Below, piece after piece: positions 40,495 through 48,858 of a DNA stretch of 48,858 bases (within the stretch, counting starts at the first letter, position 1; every line of letters begins with the position of its first letter). The stretch covers positions 1 through 48,858 of the forward strand of contig CAKKTI010000130.1 in assembly GCA_920105805.1 (NCBI GenBank). The letters are read 5' to 3'. The notes beneath the pieces are model-generated. The model had not been told where the DNA came from. It ran no database searches and saw only the letters and a program-made list of their open reading frames with translations. This DNA is from Condylostoma magnum (taxonomy: Eukaryota; Ciliophora; Heterotrichea; Heterotrichida; Condylostomatidae). The translations under genes were made by a program, and so were the position numbers.

Positions 40495-41058
40495 TTATTG
40501 TGCAAGAGCTGATATATCTAAAGGGAACTTCTTCGACATTAGGGCTTGAATACCCTTGAGCTCGTCTTGAGAAATTGATTTTATTAAATATATAAATCTG
40601 GATATATAAACAACTAAAATTAATTGTAAAATTCCAGTTATTATTAGCATAACATCAGTAATATTATCTGTAATAAATACTATAATCAGTATATATGCCA
40701 AGATGCATAAAATGTTGTAGATTAGATATATAGTCATTCATGTTAAATTTAATCTTTTGGCTCCTAAAAATCCTGTAATAATAAGTAGTATTTACAAAGT
40801 ACTAATTAAAATTAAAGGAGTCACATATAAGGTAATAATGAGAGATTGTATTAGATTATAGGCTATTTAGATTATTGATATGATCTTTATTCATATACTA
40901 GCATTGGTTATCTTTTTTACCTTGCGGCGAATGCCTGGATCACGACTTGTGTAATTATGTGCTACTGTTTAGGCTATTAAGCGCCGTTTCTTTTAACTAA
41001 TTGTTGAGCATTACTCTCCAGATATATCAGATTTAGTTTCCTTTGATATTTTAGACAT
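40495..41058 (-). CDS. four-helix membrane protein, 187 aa
   Basis: A basic cytoplasmic head (QKKRRLIAQTVAHNYTSRDP) precedes about four closely spaced hydrophobic segments between residues 55 and 160, then a short soluble tail (SQDELKGIQALMSKKFP). Tetraspan proteins of this size are common in protists, and the family is not identifiable. Its final codon before TAA 40497-40495 is CAA, and glutamines in the last 40 codons are CAA, while upstream ones are TAA. Two W codons are TGA. Confidence 0.6.
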
Positions 41059-41128
41059 TTATTACAAATTGTTACTTTAAGTAGAACGATTCCTAAGTAC
41101 ATTTATACTAAAACTTATAAATTTCTTA

Positions 41129-41506
41129 CTACTTATCCTTCTTTTTCAGTACCGAGGAGAATGCTGATGCTATAATAAAATCGTGTCCTGTCAGTGGCTT
41201 TTGTGCTAAAATTTGTTCCTTGTTCTTTTTTATAAGTTTTTCCTGTTGCTCTAAAGCTTTAATAATTTTAGCGACCTTTAAAGGCTTATTTCTTATATGC
41301 TTATTGAACTTCGGATGGCGGTCGTAGGGATTTGCTATTGGCTTTTTAATGGTTTAGTATTCCCACGGTACTCCTGCTTTTAAAAACTCCTTTTTAAGTA
41401 TTCTTCTATTACCTGCTGATAGAGCTGCACCCTTTCACTTCTTGTCGTTTATTTTAATAGGTTTGATGGCCTCGGCGATGTTAAGTCTACTGATCTTAGT
41501 CCACAT
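41129..41506 (-). CDS. probable mitochondrial large-subunit ribosomal protein, mL59-like, 125 aa
   Basis: It is small and very basic. The pattern LSAGNRRILKKEFLKAGVPW, a short Pro/Lys link (PYDRHPKFNKH), then NKPLKVAKIIKALEQQEKLI resembles the MRP-L25/mL59 domain: a basic helix ending G-x-x-W, a proline-rich KG/KF turn and an R-x-x-K-I helix. The N-terminus (MWTKISRLNIAEAIK) could serve for mitochondrial import. One W is TGA near residue 33. About 75 codons before TAG TAA (41131-41126) have no reassigned stops. The call is by motif memory; another organellar ribosomal protein is the main alternative. Confidence 0.42.
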
Positions 41507-41937
41507 TTTATAATTACAAAAGATTAGAGTTTTAAGTGAAATTGTTTAAATGTTGGATAATATTACAAGACAGTTGATTATGAAAGCTCTATATTATCCC
41601 TTAAATAAATTGTACTTTTGTTATTTACAATAAATATGAATTCTGTATATAAATGCGAGGCAGCTGCTGACCGGAGGCACTAACTCTTTACCTAACTCAG
41701 AATAGTATTATACCTTGGTGCTGGTTAAACTTCATCTTATGGTTAAAGCTTGAATGATAGGGTTTCCATGGGTGCAAGCTTCCTGGAAAGATTGTGCTGC
41801 CTTTTTGTAAAATTGTATAAAAATATACAATTAAGTACAGTTAGATATTAGGAATATTAAAGTCCTAATGGCCCTACACAGATTAACTAATGGATTAGTT
41901 TAACCCTAAGAATTAAATATAAACAGTATCATAACAT
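41507..41937. other. intergenic region holding a GC-richer RNA candidate
   Basis: This is a 431-bp gap between the start of the mL59-like gene and the stop of the lectin gene, much longer than most gaps here. It is AT-rich at both ends, with a GC-richer core at about 41657-41806 described separately. No frame in the core reads like a protein on either strand. Confidence 0.5.
41657..41806 (+). ncRNA. candidate structured Pol III-type RNA of unknown family (~150 nt)
   Basis: A 7-bp closing stem (AGGCAGC 41658-41664 with GCTGCCT 41796-41802) bounds a GC-richer block. Inside, GCAC/GTGC (41677-41680 with 41718-41721) can form a hairpin. AAGCTTG/CAAGCTT (41746-41752 with 41775-41781) interleaves with TTTCCA/TGGAAA (41763-41768 with 41784-41789), an H-type pseudoknot arrangement. 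T5 at 41802-41806 could end Pol III transcription, and TATATAAAT lies at 41646-41654. I do not see snRNA, SRP, RNase P or tRNA signatures. The size and a pseudoknot recall ciliate telomerase RNA, but there is no convincing C-rich telomere template. The TATA box sits too close for a start at the stem, so the 5' end is unsure. Confidence 0.3.
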
Positions 41938-42507
41938 TTAATTATAACTTTTAGGCCTAACTGTTGCCCAAGAATAAAACTGTAAGGATCGTAAATATTC
42001 ATCATAATGTCCTCTAAAAGCGATAATAGCTCTTTTCTAACTTCACAAATTTATTTGATTGTAATTTTTCCCTTTTCCAGCCTTTCCTACTATCTCTATT
42101 AACTAGTTAGATGTATGAAAGGACAAACTATGTATAAGGCAATCCTCATGAGTGATTTCCATTGAAAATATGTTCTCTTCTGGAGTCATTGCAAATTTGT
42201 AAATCTTTTGATTATCTTTGAAATTGTGCTGTATGACTCCTTGGTTTCCATCAAGAAAGTAATTGATTCAAATTCCTGTGATAAAATCATTAACTGATAC
42301 TTTTATTTCCATTATTTACACAACTTAGCATTATTTTATATGTTCCCTATCATCAAATAATGTAAAGTTTTCTCTTTTTATAAATCCATCTGGGGGGAAG
42401 GTCTCTGGAAAGGCTTAATTTGATTCTAATAGTTCGTGTAGGGGAGGAGAAAATTAGTTTATGTAAATAACGGGTTATGACCGCCTATATGACTTACCAC
42501 ACCCCAT
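41938..42507 (-). CDS. acyl-anchored jacalin-like lectin-domain protein, 189 aa
   Basis: It starts MGCGKSYRRS, a likely myristoylation/palmitoylation signal. The C-terminal part, RAIIAFRGHYDEYLRSLQFY, matches the last strands of jacalin-type beta-prism lectins (IVGFHGRSGxYLDxIGxY). Earlier strand-rich blocks (FITGIWINYFLDG, CLIHSLSFHTSN) fit the same fold. Jacalin domains bind sugars or act as protein adaptors; the acyl anchor would place it on the cytosolic face of a membrane, so adaptor use is more likely. Two W codons are TGA. The stop TAA 41940-41938 follows ~32 codons free of reassigned stops. Confidence 0.6.
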
Positions 42508-42792
42508 TTTAGATAATTATGGTAAATGTTGTTAAATTATTTTATTAAGGTTAGGATTTTGATGATTGTTCCTTTTAATTTGGCTGGAAATGATTGCTGA
42601 CTATATTATAGACTATGGTTATCAATTATATTTGATTTTATGAGTGCATTATGAAATAAATGATGTATATATTTTAAACGAGAATAATCTACTAAAGATG
42701 CTGATGAATTCACTTTTTATAAGCAGATATTATAGTTTAGTCTATCTTCATTGATAATGAATATAATTCATTTTTGCATTGTTAAACTATTG

Positions 42793-43131
42793 ATGTTTTA
42801 TAGATTTTGAATAATATTAACAGCTATCATTCGATTGTCAGTAAGTTAATTGAATGATTATATAAAATATACAGGAGTTAATATTATATCATTCAGCTGA
42901 CAACTAAAAAACTAATCTTCAAGTAGAAGTTGGAATATGATAGATATACCTGTTACTAGACTTATTGAGTAGAATATGCCAAGTCCTGATGCACATTTTG
43001 TATTTGGAGCTAGAGATAAGAATATAAGAAGTATTGAATTAAGTGTTTATACTCAATCATTTTCCTTATAAAACTACTATAATAAATTTCTGAGACTTAA
43101 AGTTTCTACTAATGGTGTAATATACAATTAA
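42793..43131 (+). CDS. small secreted or membrane protein, 112 aa
   Basis: I do not recognise the family. The start MFYRFWIILTAIIRLSVSQL is a good signal peptide or anchor. The mature part (NMPSPDAHFVFGARDKNIRS, LRLKVSTNGVIYN) looks like a compact beta-containing domain. The chosen stop TAA 43129-43131 follows 19 codons without reassigned stops. The next TAA in frame (43153-43155) would overlap the TAG of the convergent WD40 gene. It starts 285 bp from the divergent lectin gene. Confidence 0.45.
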
Positions 43132-43151
43132 TTAAATCTAAAATTAATAAA

Positions 43152-44636
43152 CTAAAGAGCCCACAAAACTACTTTATAATTACCTTGTTTCTGAAAATAA
43201 CCTTCTCCAAATACTACAAATGAATCATCCTTTGAAATAACTACTGATGATACCTCACTATCATGTAATCCTATTATTTTGCTTTTAGATGGATTTTATA
43301 AGCTTCAAAGCATAATAGTCTTATCTCTAGATCCAGATACTACGAATTAATCATACTTTGAAATAGCTACTGAGAATACCTCACTATCATGTCTTCCTAT
43401 TAATCTATTTTGCGATGAATCTTATAAGTTTCAAAGCATAATGGTCTTATCTCTAGATACAGATATTATAAATTAATCACTTGTGGAAATAGCCACTGAA
43501 TATACCACATCTTTATGTCTTCCTATTAATTTAATGTAAGAATAATTTTATAAGCTTCAAAACATAATAGTATAATCTGAAGATCCAGATACTAGAAATG
43601 AGTCATCCTTTGAAATAGCTATTGACGATACTTAACCACTATGCGTTCCTATTAATTTGATTGAAGATGAATCTTATAAGTTTCAGAGCATAATATTCTT
43701 ATCTCTAGATCCAGATACTACAAATTCATTATTATTTGAAATAACTACTGATGATACCTAGCTATCATGTGTTCCTATTTATTTGTTTTTAGATGAATCT
43801 TATAAGTTTCAGAGCACAATAGTCCTATCTCTAGATCCAGATACTACAAATTAATCATCCTTTGAAATAGCTACTGATTATACCACATCTCTATGTCTTC
43901 CTATTTATTTGTTTTAGGATGAATCTTATAAGTTTCAAAGCATAATAGTCTTATCTCCAGATCCAGATACTATAAATTAATCATTTGTGGAAATAGCTAC
44001 TGAGAATATCTCACTAATATGCATTCCTATTGTGCCTGGTTTAATTAGTTTATTTTAAGCTTAGTTAAATACTTTACTCTCTAATTCTAGCTATCTTACT
44101 AAATACTGAATATACTCTCTTGCTTTTTAAATTCCTCTATAATGATTCCTCTTATATGCTTTGTCTAACCATTAAGACACCTACTTTGCTTGTATTCATG
44201 GGTCAGTCTCAATAAATTAAAGCTATCATGATATCTCTCCATAATTATTGATTTCTATACCATGTCGTTGATCTATTTGCTAAAGTATTCGACTAGCTTG
44301 ATTAGGACATTTGACAAGTTGGTCTAGCTTCTCAAGATGTTCTGGTTATATTATATTAGAGTTGATGAAGTCCTCTATAAGTTAATTGATTGAATCATAA
44401 GATTGCAATGTGAATAGCTTTGTGATTTCAAGTGTTTTCTAGAGAACTTCAGTTGGCCCATATGGTCTGATATTATTTTAGAAAGTTTGGAAGGAAGCAT
44501 TAGTAAACATTTGCCCTTTTAACCTTTTCTTGACTTCGATCTTACCTGGCCATCCTCTCTAATTTTGGTATATAAGGCAGATTTAATTAAAATCTGCACC
44601 TTGGATCAGAGCATCGATGATTGGCTGTATATCCAT
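43152..44636 (-). CDS. WD40 protein with near-identical blades, 494 aa
   Basis: A unique ~210-residue helical N-terminus (MDIQPIIDALIQGADFNQIC) is followed by seven WD40 blades of 42 residues each, with the unit VSGSRDKTIMLWNLQDSS ... IGRHDSEVFSVAIS. The blades form a protein-binding propeller. Six blade tryptophans are TGA, while the seventh, eight bases short of the end (VVLWAL), is TGG, and that last blade uses no reassigned stop. The gene ends at TAG 43154-43152. The high blade similarity at DNA level points to recent duplication or gene conversion. I cannot name the orthologue. Confidence 0.85.
43155..44035 (-). repeat. 126-bp coding tandem repeat (WD40 blades)
   Basis: Seven copies of a 126-bp unit lie head to tail inside the WD40 gene. 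The plus-strand landmark CTAGATCCAGATACT, or close variants, recurs at about 43328, 43454, 43580, 43706, 43832 and 43958. Most copies differ at few positions, whereas WD40 blades normally share only scattered residues. The copy nearest the gene end is shorter and more diverged. Confidence 0.85.
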
Positions 44637-45801
44637 TTTTATATAAGTTAGACTGTAAAGCAGATGGGAAAGACAAAAAATGCATTTTTGTGTGATTTGT
44701 GCTTATTTTATTTGTATTTAGATTAATGTGATGAAATCTGCTGAGTTGGAGGACACATTAAGCCTTTGAAATAACTAAAATATTCTGTAAGTCTTGACAA
44801 TTTAGGGATTGTTTTACTTACATTTTAGAGGAGGTCAGATTTTTGCCGAAATATTAGAATTTTATTGAGAAAATAGTAGAAAAATAAACAATAAATTCAT
44901 TTTCTACTATATCAATATTTAATTCAAAGGTCTTAAACTAACATCTTACAATACATATTATTGGACTTAATTTCTAAGCCTCAGTGCTAAGAAAGTATAA
45001 GAAAAGATGGTATACTAAGCTTTAAATATTAATCTCACATCAAATGATACAATTTGACTTCTAAAATATACATGATTATTTCCAGGTAGTATCTTATGTT
45101 TAAAGTGCTTCTCACTTAGATGCAATTGTTTATTACTTACAACTAATTCTATCACTAATCTTACATGTAACTCTAAGCCAATAAGTTTATAAAGCAGCTA
45201 TGAATAATCTTAACTATTCAATCTTCTGCACAAGAATAAGCAACTAAAGTATGTTGTGAATTAAACTTTTAGCTTAAAGTAGTGTATTAAGCATATTATT
45301 TACATATAATGATGCTTAGTATAATCTCAAACTACTCGTTGTAATATAAATAGAATAATGCAATAAAGATAATCCATATACTATTTATCTAGCCTTAATG
45401 ATTAAATAATAATAATAAAGGCTATAAAACCTATTTTTAATACACTTATACTTACTCTTTGAATTTCAATTGTATTAAAACTGAATATTATCAAACTAAG
45501 AAATACTGTCTAAATCAATATCTTAAAACTAGAGCAATACTTATTATTTTTTATTACTTTCAATACAACATTCATCAATCTTTCATATACTTCTTTTAAG
45601 TTATATAAGTTTAATATAATCCGAATATAATAGACTTTATACTCTACAAAAGGAAAATACCGGTGATAATAGGCTTACAATTTAATTAAAAACTTAATGA
45701 AAAGAGTAGATGCTTAAATTATAAATCTGATTATTATACAGTTTATTTGCTAAGTGAAAGGGTAATAAAATGATAATATTCTGCTAAAATTTGCTTAATA
45801 T
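44637..45801. other. AT-rich region without a confident gene
   Basis: These 1,165 bp are the longest gap in the window. In this code every frame is open, and the best-looking frame (minus strand, ATG at 45575 to about 44703) translates to Phe/Ile/Leu/Asn/Lys/Tyr-rich sequence with very few Gly or Ala. That is what AT-rich non-coding DNA would give, although one stretch (LELHVRLVIELVVSNKQLHL) does look like beta strands. I therefore leave it unannotated. It probably carries control sequences for the channel gene's 3' side and the WD40 gene's 5' side. No structured RNA or repeat was obvious. Confidence 0.4.
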
Positions 45802-48800
45802 CTAATGGTTGCTTGATAACATTTCTAGTATCTGGTCAACCTTGTTTGATAGACTACTCATTTCATCTCTCACGCTTTAGTCTCTTTGCTCTAATCGACT
45901 GTCGATCTAATTTAATTGTGTTTCAACTTATTCTAATCGACTGTCTGTCTATTGTTATTGCTTACCAATCTAATCTAATCGGCTGTCAGTTTATTCTAGT
46001 TATTTCTCAAACTTAATACTATTCTATTCTGCCTATTGTTTTAGTGCTATTCCATTTTTATATAGCAGTCTGATTCTACTTTCCCACTCATCTTCTCCAA
46101 TGTCTTCACCTGCATAATTAGTATAAGAAGTAATACATCTCAAGTCTTCCTTGTTTCTATTCCAAAAAATGCAGTTTTCTATCTCTTGTATTAGTTCTAG
46201 TCTTAGCTTTGAATCTGATTCCATTCTTTCAAATGATATCTTATCAAACGACTCTGATATGATAGATATTAACAGGTTTAGCATTACTACTAGCAGTAAC
46301 ATCGAACCAACTATGAATAAAATCCATTAAGTATTTGAAAATGAGCCCACATCAAAATCACCCAGAAGTAAATTATATGACGTTTTCAATGTATGTAAGA
46401 AATCTTGGTTGATTGTATTACCAAACATAGTAGTATATGCTAGGAGGAAGTAAATCATAATAGCAAAGAACCCTACTAGATCTTATACTACTTATTGAAT
46501 AAGCCATATGTAATACCTGGTTTGATTTATGATCTTAAAGGCAGTTAGACCTTCAAACCAAAACAAGACATGCACGATGAAGGTGAGTATATCCATATAG
46601 TCTGATTTTTCAAATTGATATAATAGCATAGTGGCTCCCCATACATATGCTAAAATAATTCTTGAGATATCAATGTAGTTCTTGATGGATTAGAAATAGT
46701 CCGATCTAGTTGTCATTACTTAAATTACCTCAAAGACTACAAATATAAGATTTGTAATGAGGAATAAACAAATTAGAATAGACTTGACCCATAAATCATC
46801 ATTAAAGGTAATAGTTATCATAAAAGCTAAATTGATGATATTTAGAATTGATAAGATAACAAATGCCTTATAAAACTGATTGAATTTGTATCCAATTAAT
46901 GATTAAACAAAGTCAGTACGTAAGCATTCAGCTTTTTTAATCTCTAATAGACCATCTAATATTTTAACGCTTTCTTCGGATCCTTCTAGTAAATTTAATT
47001 GAATAAGGGATTCACTCTTTTTGATATTTTAATATTCTGCAGATTCATTTTCAATCTAATAATCTTATACTTAATATTTTGTTGAAAAATACTGAGGTAA
47101 ACTCAATAACTTAATTTGATTTATCTAAGTCATAGTTAAAGACTCAAAAAATGCTACTAAGTGGACTGAGTTTAGATTGATAATTCTTGCAAAGTCATTA
47201 CGGATCAAATTAAGTACTCTTATTTTCTCAGTTTTATTTTCAATTTCAGCTATATATTTTATAAGGACTTCAATGCATTTAATCTATTTTTTATTTAAAG
47301 CCATTGTTAGAGGAGTATCACCATTCTTTGCTTAGATAAATAAACAACCTGCTTCTAAAGCCTCTTAAAGTAGCTAATCTTTTCCTTAATAGGCCAATAT
47401 ATGTAGAATATTTACCTAATAAGGATTTATTACATGATTATTGAATGCTTTATCATATGTAGTTCTTCTACCCATTGCAATTTATTTGATTTGATAGATA
47501 TCATTGTAAGATCCATCAACCATTCAATAGTTAAACTCTATATTCTTCACAATTATATCTTCTTTTTTTCCAATAATAACTAACCCATCTTTGCCTATTA
47601 AGCAATTTGTTCCAAATTCCAAATTGAATTCGGCTAAATTTAGTTATTCTTAAATATCATAAATGCTTATATAGTAACTATGGTCTAGATAAATTAGCAA
47701 GTTTCTCATTATTATGATAGAACTAACTGATCTTTTTGTTCTTATTAATCTAATCCGCTTTTATTCTCTAATATCTCAAAATATTATTTCCTTATTCCCT
47801 GACCCTGATATAAGTTAACCATTATATGAAATCAACGTATAAACAAACTCATTACCAGTGCTTAGTTCCCCAATCTCCTTCTTTTATGTATAGTCTCATA
47901 ATAAGATCTTACCATATCGTCCTCCTGAAGCTATAATTCCATTTACCACTGCAAGGCATATTGGTTCATGATTGTCTCTCTTCATACAGCATACTTCTTA
48001 CAGTACTTAAGTATCTCATACTCTTATAGTTTTATCAGAAGATGCAGAAACTAGAAATTAATCCACAATTGCTAAAGCTCTTATAGGACTATCGTGTCCT
48101 TCTAATACTCCTACTTATACTTATTCTTTAACGCTCCATAATATTATTTTTTCATCATTCGATCCTGATGCAAGTAAATCTTGAATTTCAATAAGGCAAT
48201 TAACAGCTTTTTAATGTCCCTCGAGAGTCCCAACTTCCTCCCAGTTCGAAATATTCCATAATTTGATTGTACCATCATCTGATCCTGAAGCTAATAAATT
48301 ATCAATAGTAGCAAAACATCTAATAGACTTTCCATGAGCTTGAAATTATATTTACTTTTATTCTTCATCAATGCATCAGAAACGAATAGTATTTCTTAAG
48401 CATTCTAATAGGTAATTATTAACTCCTTTAAAACGAACCATAACTCCATAAGCACCTGAAAATGATTTTGTTTATTCCTGCGTTTTTAAATTCCACAATC
48501 TATAAATTTACCATATATCTTTTGAGATAAGTTAATCATTAACGATAGCTAATTCAAATACAGTTGATTCGTGACCTTCAAGTATGCCTATTTAAGACAT
48601 ATCATCCACATTCCAAATTCTAATAGTGCGGTCTTCACTACACGAGATAAGCCTCCCTTAATGTGCTATTAAGCCCATTATGCAATCACGATGGCCTTCT
48701 AGAGAGTTTACGGCTGATTCATTCTCGATATCTAATAAGTAAATTATTTTATCACTAGAAATAGCTACAGCAATTTTACTCTTAATTTTTACTAGATATC

Positions 48801-48858
48801 GAACCCCTTTACCAGGACTTTCTAATTCACATACCTTTTCCATTTGATCGATATCGAA
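45802..48858 (-). CDS. WD40-ankyrin-TRP-type ion channel fusion, 1,018 residues visible, cut by right edge
   Basis: From the right edge inward, at least seven WD40 blades come first (SGSDDGTIKLWNI; LISCSEDRTIRIWNV; several W are TGA). Short ankyrin-like repeats follow (NILHILAYQGKDQLLQEALE; GDTPLTMALNKKQIK). Next comes a six-helix ion-transport domain ending in the TRP-style pore and S6 (TSYNLLLGDFDVGSF; MLLLVVMLNLLISIISESFD). The C-tail is a Gln-rich coiled coil with repeated QTDSRLxQ heptads. Ankyrin plus such a pore is usual for TRPA/TRPV-like channels; a WD40 propeller at the N-terminus is unusual. The ATG at 48843 is in frame, but codons before it look coding, so the true start probably lies outside. 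The stop TAG 45804-45802 follows 23 codons free of stops. Confidence 0.82.

Noticed and set aside
42800-42900. An imperfect inverted repeat (GTCAG...GAATGAT / ATCATTCAGCTGAC) that could be a small hairpin element.
   Set aside because: It falls inside the coding start of the small secreted gene, whose signal peptide is convincing, and the match is short and imperfect.
43132-44060. A long plus-strand frame running from the small secreted gene through the WD40 region, translating to a tidy repeat protein.
   Set aside because: It is the antisense of real WD40 blades. With no fixed stop codons every antisense frame stays open, and repeats on one strand look repetitive on the other. The minus frame has proper WD40 motifs.
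44703-45575. A minus-strand frame that could encode a membrane protein and is in phase with the WD40 gene.
   Set aside because: Its composition (Phe, Ile, Leu, Asn, Lys, Tyr; very little Gly or Ala) is what AT-rich non-coding DNA gives, and no motif or signal supports it. Kept only as a note on the gap.

Overview
This window reads as macronuclear-type DNA of a ciliate. It is AT-rich and packed with single-exon genes, and all three usual stop codons also work as sense codons. TAA and TAG read as glutamine inside conserved proteins. TGA reads as tryptophan, as in the DIWSLG motif of two kinases and the WD tryptophan of six WD40 blades. Each of the three also ends genes: TGA directly after the CC prenylation tail of a Rab, TAG or TAA after citrate synthase, SMC3, a ribosomal protein and others. 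This matches the Condylostoma nuclear code, so I infer a heterotrich ciliate at or near Condylostoma. A code with TGA as the only stop does not fit, because several genes would then run far into their neighbours. Because no codon is always a stop, open frames mean little here. I relied on motifs, amino-acid make-up and frame continuity.

Layout, left to right. 1-3529: a CPLANE1-like ciliary scaffold (cut by the left edge) and a small CFAP97-like gene. 3745-8683: an amino-acid transporter, a DUF229 sulfatase-fold membrane protein and citrate synthase. 8707-14901: a SAMHD1-like HD protein, a kelch protein, a coiled-coil EF-hand protein and a calcium-dependent protein kinase (CDPK). 15056-18458: an unknown protein and a Trf4/TUTase-like nucleotidyltransferase. 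18493-30513 (mostly minus strand): a 2,191-residue USP9X-type deubiquitinase, an Asp/Asn beta-hydroxylase, a long coiled-coil protein, two unknown genes on opposite strands and ribosomal protein uS3. 30527-36339: a second CDPK, a Rab5-like GTPase, a basic nuclear-type protein and a pseudokinase-SPRY fusion. 36470-41506: cohesin SMC3, two small unknowns and a likely mitochondrial ribosomal protein. 41507-44636: a candidate structured RNA, an acyl-anchored jacalin-like lectin, a small secreted protein and a WD40 protein with near-identical blades. 44637-45801 is AT-rich with no confident gene. 45802-48858: a WD40-ankyrin-TRP channel cut by the right edge.

Genes are very closely spaced: 9 and 23 bp between divergent starts, 5 to 17 bp between many tandem genes, and some convergent ends touch or overlap. 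No intron is needed to keep any recognisable gene in frame. Most genes show a 3'-terminal zone of about 15 to 90 codons with no TAA, TAG or TGA, in which glutamine is CAA/CAG and tryptophan TGG. I used this zone to choose stops. Functionally the window mixes housekeeping genes (uS3, citrate synthase, SMC3) with ciliate signalling genes. Four proteins begin MGC, a dual-acylation signal. I saw no virus-derived element, transposon, tRNA, rRNA or CRISPR array.
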